Shown here: positions 34,488-43,018 of the stretch, piece by piece | Numbering within the stretch: position 1 is the first letter of the stretch | Layout: each line of letters opens with the position of its first letter | DNA from: Streptomyces seoulensis | GTDB lineage: Bacteria > Actinomycetota > Actinomycetes > Streptomycetales > Streptomycetaceae | DNA length: 64,000 nucleotides | Direction of reading: 5' to 3' | Assembly: GCF_004328625.1 (NCBI RefSeq) | Contig: NZ_CP032229.1 | Location: forward strand, 2,604,001 to 2,668,000 | Program-made: the position numbers and the translations under genes | Notes under the pieces: generated by a model | Told to the model about the DNA's origin: nothing | What the model saw: the letters and a program-made list of their open reading frames with translations, nothing else | The model's database searches: none

Positions 34488-35678
34488 ATGCACTCCCCTG
34501 ACCCCCTGGACGTCCTGGTGACCGGAGTCGGCGCCGTGAGCTGCCTGGGGCTGGGCACCGACGCGTTCTGGGCCGGGCTCAAGGCGGCCGACAGCCGTCC
34601 GGAACCCGTGCCCGGACTGACCGAACGAGTTCCCGACGCCCTGGCCTACCAGGTGACGGGGGCGGGTCCGTGGTCGTCGGCCCCCGCCGAACGACGGGCC
34701 CGCGCAACGGAGTTCGCGCTGTACGCCGCCCGCGAGGCGGTGGCCGACGCGGGCCTGACCGACGCCGAGATCACGGACATGGCCGTGGTGATCGGCACGG
34801 CAGGGGGTGCGACCGGGGAACGCGACATGGGCCCTGGCCCGGACACCGGAGCCGGCGCGGCGGGCGACTGGGAGCCCATGTTCGCGCTGTCCTCCGCGGT
34901 CGCCGACGAGTTCGGCGCGTTCGGCACCAACCTCAGCGTGAGCAATGCCTGCGCCGCCAGCGGCTACGCCCTCACCCTCGCCATGGGCATGGTGCGGCGG
35001 GGCGAGGCCGACACCGTGCTGGTCGGCGGGGCGGACGCGCTGGGCACGGTGCCGCTGTCCAGCTTCAGCAGGCTGGGCGCCAATGACCCCGAGGCGTGCC
35101 GCCCGTTCGACGAGAACCGCCGCGGCACCGTGTTCGGCGAAGGCGCGGCGATGCTCGTGGTCCGGTCCGCGCGGGCCGCGGGTGACCGCCGCCGCTACGG
35201 CCGACTGCGCGGCAGCGCCTGGAGCTGCGACGCCCACCACCCCACCGCGCCGGACCCGGAGGGCGGCCAACTGGTGCGGGTGGCGCGGGAGGCGCTGTGC
35301 GACGCCCGGATGCGGCCCGAGGAGATCGGCCTGGTCATCCCGCACGGCACCGGAACCGAGCAGAACGACGCACTGGAGTCCCGGGTCCTGCGCGAGGTGC
35401 TCCAAGAGCACCTCGACCGTGTGCCGCTGTTCAGCCTCAAGGCCTTCATCGGCCACAGTGCGGGCGCCGCGGCGGCGTTCGCGGCGGTCTGCGCCGCGCT
35501 GATCGCCCGGCACGGTCAGGCGCCGGCGAACGTGCCGCTCGCCCGGCAGGACACCGACTGCGACGTCTGGCTGCCGCAGCACGGACCGACCCCGCTGCCC
35601 GGGGTGAACACGCTGCTGAGCGCGTACGGATTCGGTGGAGCCAACTTCTCGCTGGTGTTCGGAGGCGAAGCGCTGTGA
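34488..35678 (+). CDS. Beta-ketoacyl-ACP synthase 1 (KS alpha-like)
   Basis: A 396-residue KAS I/II-fold enzyme with the full Cys-His-His set: Cys155 in VSNACAASGYAL, His286 in PHGTGTEQND and His323 in KAFIGHSAGAAA. It condenses malonyl-ACP with the growing chain. The ATG at 34488 with GAGAGGGA upstream is used; the long upstream open frame lies in promoter sequence. Its stop overlaps by 4 bases the start of a Cys-less homologue, the arrangement of KS/chain-length-factor pairs. Confidence 0.9.
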   Translation: MHSPDPLDVLVTGVGAVSCLGLGTDAFWAGLKAADSRPEPVPGLTERVPDALAYQVTGAGPWSSAPAERRARATEFALYAAREAVADAGLTDAEITDMAVVIGTAGGATGERDMGPGPDTGAGAAGDWEPMFALSSAVADEFGAFGTNLSVSNACAASGYALTLAMGMVRRGEADTVLVGGADALGTVPLSSFSRLGANDPEACRPFDENRRGTVFGEGAAMLVVRSARAAGDRRRYGRLRGSAWSCDAHHPTAPDPEGGQLVRVAREALCDARMRPEEIGLVIPHGTGTEQNDALESRVLREVLQEHLDRVPLFSLKAFIGHSAGAAAAFAAVCAALIARHGQAPANVPLARQDTDCDVWLPQHGPTPLPGVNTLLSAYGFGGANFSLVFGGEAL

Positions 35679-36676
35679 CGGCCCGGACCACGGTGGCGGA
35701 GGCCACCGTCGCAGGCGTGGGGCTCGTGGTGCCGCCTGCCGGACTCGCGCGCGGGGCGGCCTGGTTCGACTACCGGACCCGGCTCGGGCCGCGCGGCTAC
35801 AAGTACCTTCCCGATGCCTGTCAGTACCTGCTGGCCGCCGCTCGCGAGGCCATGGGCTCCCCCGGCGGCGAGGTGATGACGCAACTCCTCGCCGAGGAGC
35901 GGCGGGCGGCCGTGGTGGGCACGAACAGTGCCGTGGCACCCCTGCACGCTGAGATCGAGGAGACCGTGCGGCAGGACGGGATCCGGCTGCTCAGCCCGAT
36001 GACCACACCGTTCTTCTCGGTCAACCTGGTCGCCGCGAAGCTGTCCACCGAACACGGGATCAAGGGCTCCAACCTGACGCTGACCTCTGAGCGCGTCGCC
36101 GGTGTCCAGGCGCTCCACGTGGCAGCGCAGCAGCTTGCGGAAGGACGCTGCGACGTCGTCCTCGCCGGAGCGACCGAGGCGGCCGACCCCCTCTGCGGCA
36201 CCGCCACCCCCGAAGAAGGCGCCGCGCTGTTCATGCTGCGCCCCCGCGAGGCGGGGACCACGGCGGACAGCGCGTCGCTGCGGACCGCCCTGTGCTTCCT
36301 GCCGCCCGCCGCACTGGACCGGGCAGCGGGCCGCGAGCGCGCGCGGCACGCGGTGTGTGCGGCCTTGGACGCGCTGCACGCCCCCAGCCTGCCCGCCTCG
36401 GGCCTGGCCTCCGTGCGGCTGGTCACCGACGCCTCGCCCGTGGCCGCCGCCGTCGAAACCTCGGTGCGGGCCTGGTGCGGCACCCGGGCTTCCGTGACGA
36501 CCAAGCTGTCCGGGCCACGGGCGGGGGCGCTGGCACCGGTGGAACTGCTTGCCCGCGCGCTGCGCGCGGACGGCCCCGGCGCGCACCTGGTGGTCGTCGC
36601 CGGCCGCTCGGGCAACGCCGCTCTCGCGCTGATCCGGACACCGGACACCGCGGACTCCACCGCCCCACGGCCCTGA
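35675..36676 (+). CDS. Cys-less ketosynthase homologue 1 (chain-length-factor-like)
   Basis: A 333-residue thiolase-fold protein, shorter than a normal KS. At the nucleophile position it reads LTLTSERVAGVQALHVAA, so Cys is absent, and the HGTGT block is also missing. GATEAADPLCG and EEGAALFMLRPRE retain the fold. The GTG at 35675 overlaps the KS stop (GTGA), implying coupled translation and a heterodimer. A role in setting chain length or priming is inferred from known KS/CLF pairs. Confidence 0.75.
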   Translation: MTARTTVAEATVAGVGLVVPPAGLARGAAWFDYRTRLGPRGYKYLPDACQYLLAAAREAMGSPGGEVMTQLLAEERRAAVVGTNSAVAPLHAEIEETVRQDGIRLLSPMTTPFFSVNLVAAKLSTEHGIKGSNLTLTSERVAGVQALHVAAQQLAEGRCDVVLAGATEAADPLCGTATPEEGAALFMLRPREAGTTADSASLRTALCFLPPAALDRAAGRERARHAVCAALDALHAPSLPASGLASVRLVTDASPVAAAVETSVRAWCGTRASVTTKLSGPRAGALAPVELLARALRADGPGAHLVVVAGRSGNAALALIRTPDTADSTAPRP

Positions 36677-36731
36677 ACTCCCGCAAGACGGAACCCCAGC
36701 ACGGCATACGTGCACAAACCAAGAGGTAGAA

Positions 36732-37526
36732 ATGCTGTCACCTGTCAAGGGAACGTGGTGCCTGATCCTCGGCGCCTCCAGCGGCATGGGCAGGGCCACC
36801 GCCCTGGCCATGGCCCGCGAGGGCGCGAACATCTGCGGCGTCCACTTCAGCACCGCCGCCCACGAGGACGAGGTCAACGAGCTGATCGCGGAGCTCCGTG
36901 ACACCGGCGTCCAGGTCTCCTTCCACAACCGCAACGCGGCCAGCGCCCAGAACCGCGCCGAACTGGTCGCCGAGCTCGCCGAGTTGACCGGCGGGCAGGG
37001 CGTGCGGGTGCTGCTCCACTCGCTGGCCTTCGGCAGCCTGCTCCCGCTCATCCCGCGGGACGGGGAACCCGACGTGATCACGCAGCGCCAGATGAACATG
37101 ACCGCCGATGTGATGGGGCACAGCCTCGTCTACTGGGTCCGCGACCTGTACGTGGCGGGGTTGCTCCCGCGGGGCGCCAGTGTGTTCGCCCTGACCAGCC
37201 GCGGTGACGAGCACGCCATGCCGAGCTACGGCGCCGTCGCCGCCGCGAAGGCCGCCCTGGGCGCCCACGTGCGCCAGCTGGCCGTGGAACTCGCCCCGGC
37301 GGGCATCTCGGTCAACGCCCTGCGGGCCGGCATGACCCCGACCCCGGCCCTGCTGCGCATTCCGGGCAGCGACGACCTCGCCCGGCGTGCCGCCGAGGGG
37401 AACCCGCACGGCCGGACGACGACGCCCGAGGACGTCGCCGAGGCGATCGTGATGCTCTCCGCCAGCGAATCGTCATGGCTGACCGGCAACACCATCGCCG
37501 TCGACGGCGGCGAAGGCCTCGTCTGA
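36732..37526 (+). CDS. FabI-like enoyl-ACP reductase (SDR)
   Basis: A 264-residue short-chain reductase. GASSGMG (14-20) binds NAD(P)H, and LLHSLAFGSL corresponds to the HSIAFA region of FabI. The catalytic pair is Tyr166-x6-Lys173, the spacing typical of enoyl-ACP reductases rather than the Y-x3-K of ketoreductases. TAVDGG-type IAVDGGEGL closes the fold. It should saturate the double bond in each cycle, giving an alkyl rather than a polyene chain. It lies 55 bp after the CLF-like gene. Confidence 0.78.
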   Translation: MLSPVKGTWCLILGASSGMGRATALAMAREGANICGVHFSTAAHEDEVNELIAELRDTGVQVSFHNRNAASAQNRAELVAELAELTGGQGVRVLLHSLAFGSLLPLIPRDGEPDVITQRQMNMTADVMGHSLVYWVRDLYVAGLLPRGASVFALTSRGDEHAMPSYGAVAAAKAALGAHVRQLAVELAPAGISVNALRAGMTPTPALLRIPGSDDLARRAAEGNPHGRTTTPEDVAEAIVMLSASESSWLTGNTIAVDGGEGLV

Positions 37527-37563
37527 TCCGCACGACCACACCGACACAACGGAGGAGAAACCC

Positions 37564-37821
37564 ATGCCGCAGCCGGCACCGGTCCTGGACCTGGAGGACC
37601 TTCGCAGCACCATCGCCGAGGTCATCGACGTCGACGTGGACGAAGTGACCGACACCGCCGACTTCAAGGAGGACCTCGACGTCGACTCCCTCCTCGCCAT
37701 GGAGATCCTGGTGACGCTGGAGCGCAAGTACCAGGTGAAGGTCAACGAGTCGAACCTTCAGGACGTGCGCTCCCTCAAGTCCGTCTTCGACCTGCTCGCC
37801 GAGAAGGTCGTGGCAGTGTGA
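37564..37821 (+). CDS. Acyl carrier protein 1
   Basis: An 85-residue acidic four-helix carrier protein. Ser42 in DLDVDSLLAMEILV is the phosphopantetheine site. The ATG at 37564 is preceded by GGAGGAGAAA. Its stop overlaps the ketoreductase start (TGATG). It presumably carries the chain for KS1 and the two reductases encoded around it. Confidence 0.93.
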   Translation: MPQPAPVLDLEDLRSTIAEVIDVDVDEVTDTADFKEDLDVDSLLAMEILVTLERKYQVKVNESNLQDVRSLKSVFDLLAEKVVAV

Positions 37822-38585
37822 TGACCCAGGCCGACAGCAACGCCGCGAAGGACCCGCGGGTCGCGCTCGTCACCGGCGGGTCGCGCGGCATCGGCCGGGC
37901 GGTGGTGGAGCGCCTGCTCGCCGACGGGTACGACGTCAGCTACTGCTACCGCAGCCGTCCGGCGGACGCCGACCTGATCGAGCGGCTCGCCGAGAAGCAC
38001 GGCCGCCGAGTGTTCGAGGCAGCGGTGGACGTGACGGACGCACAGGCCATGGCGGACTTCGTGGCCGCGAGCGAGAAGGCACTCGGCCCGCTGGGCGCCG
38101 TGGTCACCAGCGCGGGCATCGTCAGCGATGCCCCGCTGGCGACGATGAGCCCCGACGCCTGGCACAGCGTCATCGACACCAACCTCACCGGCACCTACAA
38201 CGCGTGCCGCGCGGCGGTCTTCCCGCTGATCAAGCAGCAGGGCGGTGCCATCGTCAACATCTCCTCGGTGACGGGGGTGCACGGCAACGCCACGCAGTCC
38301 AACTACGCGGCGTCGAAGGCCGGGATCATCGGCTTCACCAAGTCGCTGGCCAAGGAGGTCGCCCGGTTCGGTATCCGGGCCAACGTCGTGGCGCCCGGCC
38401 TGATCGCCACGGACATGACCGACGGCATGAACGAGAAGGCGCGGACCAAGGTGCTGCGGCACATCCCGCTCGGCCGGGCGGGTACGGCCGCCGAGGTCGC
38501 CGACGCAGTCGCCTTCCTCGTCTCGGAGCAGTCCGCGTACATCACGGGCCAGGTGCTCCAGATCGACGGTGGCATCAGCGGCTGA
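37821..38585 (+). CDS. 3-oxoacyl-ACP reductase (FabG-like)
   Basis: A 254-residue SDR. VALVTGGSRGIGRAV binds NADPH; NISSVTGVHG and YAASKAG supply the Ser-Tyr-Lys triad, and the C-terminus is GQVLQIDGGISG. Its sequence is close to FabG, so reduction of 3-ketoacyl-ACP to 3-hydroxyacyl-ACP is well supported. ATG 37821 overlaps the ACP stop by one base; GTG 37818 is the alternative. It is the last gene of the first rightward block, ending at a bidirectional hairpin. Confidence 0.92.
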   Translation: MTQADSNAAKDPRVALVTGGSRGIGRAVVERLLADGYDVSYCYRSRPADADLIERLAEKHGRRVFEAAVDVTDAQAMADFVAASEKALGPLGAVVTSAGIVSDAPLATMSPDAWHSVIDTNLTGTYNACRAAVFPLIKQQGGAIVNISSVTGVHGNATQSNYAASKAGIIGFTKSLAKEVARFGIRANVVAPGLIATDMTDGMNEKARTKVLRHIPLGRAGTAAEVADAVAFLVSEQSAYITGQVLQIDGGISG

Positions 38586-38625
38586 GCCGGGTCGGGGCCG
38601 GGTCGCCGGCGGCGCTGGGAAAGGT

Positions 38626-38651
38626 GAGGCTCTTCCACGGGGAGGAGCCTC
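38626..38651. terminator. Bidirectional hairpin between convergent FabG and PlsC genes
   Basis: GAGGCTCTTCC (38626-38636) pairs with GGAGGAGCCTC (38641-38651) with one wobble, between stops at 38585 (plus) and 38658 (minus). There is no T-tract. Confidence 0.55.
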
Positions 38652-38657
38652 GCCCCG

Positions 38658-39338
38658 TCAGGCGACTCGGCTCTTCGCGGTCTCCGCGTAGATGCCGGCG
38701 TACTCCTGTCCGGTGAGCGCCCCGATCTCCCGGACGATCCGGTCGGTCACCTGTCGCCGCACCCTGCGGTCGGACTCCCGGCCATGGTGCTCGGTGAAGT
38801 GCAGGGGCTCGCCGTACCAGACGTCGAACCGGGTGACGTACAGCCGCTTCGCCCCCTTCGGATGGACCCGTTCCGTGCCCAGCACGCCGCACGGGACGAC
38901 CGGCACACCGCTGCGCAGCGCCAGCCAGGCGGTGCCGGTGTTTCCCTTGTACAAGCGTCCGTCGGGCGACCGGGTGCCTTCGATGTGGATGCCCAGCCCG
39001 TGCCCGCGGTCGAGCAGGCGCAGCGAGGTCTCCAGACCCGCCATCGTCGTCGAACCGCTTCCGCTGTCCACCGACACCATTCCGACGCCCCGGAAGAACA
39101 GCCCCTGCACCTTCCCCTTCACACCGGGCTGTTCCAGCCAGCCCTGCTTGCCGACGAAGTACATGCGCCGGGGCGCGAGCAGCGAGATGAATATGGAGTC
39201 GAAGAACGACAGATGATTGGCCGCGACAATGAACGGCCCATTCCTGGGTATGTTTTCGACCCCTGTCACCCGAGGGCGGAAAATGACCCTGAGTGGAATG
39301 ACGAAAATCCACCTCAGTAGCGTCCACAGCATGCGCAC
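38658..39338 (-). CDS. PlsC-type acyltransferase 2
   Basis: A 226-residue acyltransferase with NHLSFFD (His42, Asp47), HIEGTRSPDGRLYKG and GVPVVPCGVLGTERV blocks. A hydrophobic N-terminus (LWTLLRWIFVIPLRVIF) anchors it to the membrane. It resembles PlsC1 at 22004 in length and layout, so the cluster carries two. It is the only minus-strand gene among the rightward biosynthetic genes. Two sequential acylations, or one N- and one O-acylation, of a phosphonate head group would explain the pair, but this is inference. Confidence 0.86.
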   Translation of the reverse strand: MRMLWTLLRWIFVIPLRVIFRPRVTGVENIPRNGPFIVAANHLSFFDSIFISLLAPRRMYFVGKQGWLEQPGVKGKVQGLFFRGVGMVSVDSGSGSTTMAGLETSLRLLDRGHGLGIHIEGTRSPDGRLYKGNTGTAWLALRSGVPVVPCGVLGTERVHPKGAKRLYVTRFDVWYGEPLHFTEHHGRESDRRVRRQVTDRIVREIGALTGQEYAGIYAETAKSRVA

Positions 39339-39567
39339 AACCTGTCTTTCCGTCGGTGCGCGGGGGCCCGGCGTGCCTCCCCGCAGGAACTTTCGTCGCG
39401 AATCCTGATTCGTATGGGACGCAATCGCAAGCCGCCTTAAGGGCGGCTGTCAGTCAGATGAAAGTAGCGCTTTAGTGGGTGGTTAGCGGCATGCCGTTAC
39501 GCTGCTTCTCGCATATTGTTCCGGTCACCCGACAACTCATCAATGATTACGTACATCGGAGGCTGAC
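39339..39567. other. Promoter gap between PlsC2 and ACP2
   Basis: 229 AT-richer bases with divergent promoters. An AGCCGCC-TTAAG-GGCGGCT hairpin lies at 39432-39450. A GAAAG-N6-TTTAG stretch (39462-39477) only partly resembles the SARP sites at 34.2-34.3 kb, and no matching -10 follows at N11. Confidence 0.45.
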
Positions 39568-39828
39568 ATGTCCCAGACCCTGCAGGCGCAGCGCCTCGAA
39601 GAACTCCGGGAGCTCGCCGCGGCGGCCCTGGAGATAGAGCCCGAGGACCTGGGCGACGACGACCTGTTCATCGAGGACCACGACGGCGACTCGCTGCGCG
39701 CCATCGAGCTGCTGGCCCGCATCGAGAAGAAGTACAAGATCGAGCTGCCGCAGTCCGAGCTGCCGAACATGACGAGCCTGACCGCCGTCTACAAGGTCGT
39801 CGCCCACGTCGCGAACTGGCAGGACTGA
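39568..39828 (+). CDS. Acyl carrier protein 2
   Basis: An 86-residue acidic carrier protein with the phosphopantetheine Ser42 in DHDGDSLRAIELL. It starts the second rightward block, 4 bp before KS2, and probably serves that KS/CLF pair. It differs clearly from ACP1 in sequence, pointing to separate partners or phases. Confidence 0.93.
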   Translation: MSQTLQAQRLEELRELAAAALEIEPEDLGDDDLFIEDHDGDSLRAIELLARIEKKYKIELPQSELPNMTSLTAVYKVVAHVANWQD

Positions 39829-39832
39829 GCAC

Positions 39833-41041
39833 GTGGACCGGCGCGTTGTCATCACCGGGCTCGGACCGGTTACCAGTATCGGGATCGGGATCGCCGCCTT
39901 CGGTGCCGGGCTGCGCGCCGGGCACAGCGGAATCTCCCCCATTTCCAGCTTCGACACCACCGGCTTCCCGCACGTCATGGCGGGCGAGGTCCGGGGCTTT
40001 CAGCCCGAGACGATCCTCGAGCGGCTCGACCCCGCCGAGTGGGGACGCAGCAGCCTGTTCGCGGCGGCCGCGGCCCGGCTCGCCGTCGAGGACGCCGGGA
40101 TCGACCCCGAGCAGATCACGGGCCCCCGGTCGGGTGCCAGTGTGGGCACCTGCACCGGCGAAGCCCTCCATGTCCAGCACCTGACCGAGGACTGGGTACG
40201 GGACGGCTTCGACGACCTGGCCGGCGCGGAGTTCGCACTGACCCCGGCGTCTCGTATCGGCGCCGCGGTCAACCGTGAGCTCGGCTTCACCGGCGACTCC
40301 ATGATGCTTTCGGCGGCCTGTTCGGCGAGCAACTACACCATCGGCAACGCCTACGACATGATCGCGGGCGGCGAGCTCGACTACATGGTCGCGGGCGGCG
40401 CGGACTCCATCGTGCGGTGGGGGCACGCGGGCTTCTACCGCTGCGGGCTGATGGCGCGGGACGCCTGCTCCCCCTTCGACCGGGACCGCACCGGAGTGCT
40501 GGCCGGCGAGGGAGCGGCGGCGCTGTTCCTGGAGACCCTGGACTCGGCACGCGAGCGCGGCGCCAGGATCTACGCCGAAGTGCTCGGCTACGGCCTCAGC
40601 TGCGACGCCCGCCACCCGGTGGCACCGGACGCCGAGGGCATCGCCCGCTGCATCCGCAGGGCCCACAGGAATGCCGGGATCTCCCCGTCCGACGTGGACT
40701 ACATCTGTGCCCACGGCACGGGTACCCCGGCCAACGACCTCACGGAGACCAACGCGGTGCGGGACGTGTTCGGCGCGACCCCGCCGCCGATGAGCTCCAT
40801 CAAGTCGATGCTGGGCCACACCATGGGCGCGGCGAGCGGCCTGGGCGCCATCGCGTCCGTACTCGGCATCAAGGAAGGGTTCATGCCGCCCACCATCAAC
40901 TACAGCACCCCGGACCCGAAGCTGGAGGGGATCGACCCGGTGCCGAACACCGCGCGCCCGGCCCGGCTGCGGATCGTGCAGAACAACGGGTTCGCATTCG
41001 GCGGAAACAACGCGGTCACCGTCTTCGGGGAGGTCGCCTGA
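39833..41041 (+). CDS. Beta-ketoacyl-ACP synthase 2 (KAS II-like)
   Basis: A 402-residue ketosynthase with Cys163 (LSAACSASNYTI), His294 (CAHGTGTPAND) and His329 (SMLGHTMGAASG); a full catalytic set. GTG 39833 lies 4 bp after ACP2. Its stop overlaps by one base (TGATG) the start of a Cys-less homologue. It represents a second condensing unit, perhaps with different chain-length specificity from KS1. Confidence 0.92.
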   Translation: MDRRVVITGLGPVTSIGIGIAAFGAGLRAGHSGISPISSFDTTGFPHVMAGEVRGFQPETILERLDPAEWGRSSLFAAAAARLAVEDAGIDPEQITGPRSGASVGTCTGEALHVQHLTEDWVRDGFDDLAGAEFALTPASRIGAAVNRELGFTGDSMMLSAACSASNYTIGNAYDMIAGGELDYMVAGGADSIVRWGHAGFYRCGLMARDACSPFDRDRTGVLAGEGAAALFLETLDSARERGARIYAEVLGYGLSCDARHPVAPDAEGIARCIRRAHRNAGISPSDVDYICAHGTGTPANDLTETNAVRDVFGATPPPMSSIKSMLGHTMGAASGLGAIASVLGIKEGFMPPTINYSTPDPKLEGIDPVPNTARPARLRIVQNNGFAFGGNNAVTVFGEVA

Positions 41042-42168
41042 TGCCGACCACACTCGCTGTCACCGGCTGGGGGGTCCTGTCCCCCCTGGGCGCGGGCGCG
41101 GACGAGTTCACCCGGGCCGTGGCCGAGCGCAGGAGCGGGCTCGCGGATGTGAGCGGTATGTTCGACGAGCCGCTGCCGCAGCCCAAGGCCTGTGCGATCA
41201 CGGACTTCGACGTACGGGAGCACCTGGGCCGCAAGCGCACCGCCAGCCTGGACCGCAGCACCGCGTTCGCCGTGACGGCGTCCGGCCTCGCGCTGGCCGA
41301 CGCCGGCCTCGTCGTGGACGAGGACAACCGCGACGAGGTCGGCGTGGTGCTGGGCACCACGCTGGGCAGCCTGCGGGCGACCGCCGAGTTCGACCGGGAG
41401 ACGCTGGTCAACGAGCGCCCGTACATGGTGGAACCGCTGCTCTTCCCCAACGCCGTGATGAACTGCGCGGCGAGTCGCTGCGCCATCTGGTACCAACTCC
41501 GCGGCGCCAACTGCACCATTCCGGCGGGCGAGTTGGCGGCTGTCTCGGTACTGCGCTATGGCCGCACCCTGATCGGCCGGGGGCACGCCGACACCCTGTT
41601 GCTCGGCGCGACGGAGGAGTTCAGCGCGCACCGCGCCTGGGGCGACCACCACACGCACGCCGGCGATCCGTCCCGGGCTCCGCTCGGTGAGGCCGCAGTG
41701 GTGCTGGTCACCGAGGACGCGAGGGCCGCCAGGGCGGCCGGCAAGCCGATCGACGCCGAGATCCTCTCCGCCGAGTTCGGCCAGTACGAAGGGGGCGGCA
41801 CCGCTTTCGCGACGGGCCTGGCCGAGCGGATCCGGGCCGCGCTGAGCACCGCGGGTGTCACCCCGGACCAGGTCGCCGTCGTATCGACCGGCGAGGGTGG
41901 CATCGCCCGCCTCGACGAGGTCGAACGAGCGGCCCTGCGGGAGGTGTTCGGTTCCAGCGGCCCCGAGCGGCTGCGGGTCAAGGAGTTCGCCGGGGAGTGC
42001 GGCGGTGCCTCGGGCATGGTGCAGATCGCCGCCGTCCTCGCCCGGCACCGCGCCGACTCCGGGCACGACGGCGAGGTGTCCCTGGTGACGTCCGTCTCGC
42101 CGGACGGAGCGGTCGGCGCGGTGGTGCTGCGCGGCTGGAGCAAGAGGGAGAGCAACGGTGGCAGTTGA
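41041..42168 (+). CDS. Cys-less ketosynthase homologue 2 (chain-length-factor-like)
   Basis: A 375-residue KS homologue in which the nucleophile region reads CTIPAGELAAVSVL, with Glu where Cys belongs, and the HGTGT block is replaced by STGEGGIARL. The N-terminal TLAVTGWGVLSPLG and a conserved LLLGATEEFSAHRAW confirm the fold. This is the usual pattern of a CLF that forms a heterodimer with the preceding KS and sets chain length. Its end overlaps the hydrolase start by 11 bases. Confidence 0.85.
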   Translation: MPTTLAVTGWGVLSPLGAGADEFTRAVAERRSGLADVSGMFDEPLPQPKACAITDFDVREHLGRKRTASLDRSTAFAVTASGLALADAGLVVDEDNRDEVGVVLGTTLGSLRATAEFDRETLVNERPYMVEPLLFPNAVMNCAASRCAIWYQLRGANCTIPAGELAAVSVLRYGRTLIGRGHADTLLLGATEEFSAHRAWGDHHTHAGDPSRAPLGEAAVVLVTEDARAARAAGKPIDAEILSAEFGQYEGGGTAFATGLAERIRAALSTAGVTPDQVAVVSTGEGGIARLDEVERAALREVFGSSGPERLRVKEFAGECGGASGMVQIAAVLARHRADSGHDGEVSLVTSVSPDGAVGAVVLRGWSKRESNGGS

Positions 42169-43018
42169 GCGCACGCGTCCACAGGACGCCCCTGAGGTGG
42201 CCGCCCGGGAGATCGGCGGGCATCGGGTGGGCGTCCGTGTCCTGGCCGACGGCACCGGACCGCTGGTGGTCGCGGTGCACGGGGCCGAGGGCGGCTGGCG
42301 TGAATGGCAGCCGCTGGCCCGGGAACTGGCAGGCGACTTCCGGTTGGCCGCACTCGACCTGCCGTGGCGCGCAGGCAACGACTACGGCTGGGGTGCCGCA
42401 GGAACCCCCGGGGAGTGGCTGCGCGGCGCTCTGGAACTGCTCGACGGTCCCGTCCACTCGCTGCTCGGCCACTCGCTGGGCGGGAACGCGGTGCTGGAGC
42501 TGCTGTGCGCCCCGGACGCTCCCGACCTGGCGACGGCCATGTTGTTCGCACCGTTCTACCGCCCGGCCGAGGACACGGTGGACGACGCGCTGGAGCGGGA
42601 GTTCAACGCGGCGTTCCGGTTCGCGGTGGCCGACGGCATCCGCATCTCCCTGGGCACCCGCTATGACGGCATGGACGAGGCGCTCTTCGAGATGATCGTG
42701 GACACCGCGCTCGACCGGATCGGTCCGGCCGGGATCCACGCGCTGTACCTGCGGTTCGCCGCCACCGGCACCTTCCCCGTCTCCGCGATACGCACGCCGA
42801 CCCGGGTACTGGTCGGCGAGAGCGACCCGGCGCTCGTCGAGCGACGGGGTACGGCGCTGTCCCTGGCGGCGCCGGCGGTGACGGTGTCGCACCGGCCCGG
42901 CTACGGCCACTGCTTCCACGTCAGCCACGCGGCCGAGGTGGCAGCCGGGTTCACCGATTTCCTGGCCGGGGCAGAGGCCGGCTCCGGCGCCCTTACCGGT
43001 TCACGGGGGAGTGCATGA
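42158..43018 (+). CDS. Alpha/beta hydrolase
   Basis: A 286-residue alpha/beta-fold enzyme. VVAVHGAEGGWREW is the oxyanion-hole region, LLGHSLGGNA holds the nucleophile Ser, and YGHCFHVSH near the C-terminus supplies the catalytic His; VGESDPAL supplies the Asp. The start is GTG 42158. It may act as a thioesterase releasing the chain from an ACP or as an acyltransferase. Membership of the operon is clear from 11-base and 4-base overlaps with its neighbours. Confidence 0.84.
   Translation: MAVERTRPQDAPEVAAREIGGHRVGVRVLADGTGPLVVAVHGAEGGWREWQPLARELAGDFRLAALDLPWRAGNDYGWGAAGTPGEWLRGALELLDGPVHSLLGHSLGGNAVLELLCAPDAPDLATAMLFAPFYRPAEDTVDDALEREFNAAFRFAVADGIRISLGTRYDGMDEALFEMIVDTALDRIGPAGIHALYLRFAATGTFPVSAIRTPTRVLVGESDPALVERRGTALSLAAPAVTVSHRPGYGHCFHVSHAAEVAAGFTDFLAGAEAGSGALTGSRGSA

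Noticed and set aside
39439..39488. A third SARP-type promoter upstream of ACP2
   Set aside because: TTTAG is present but the upstream repeat is only GAAAG and no TAGGNT follows at N11; not convincing.
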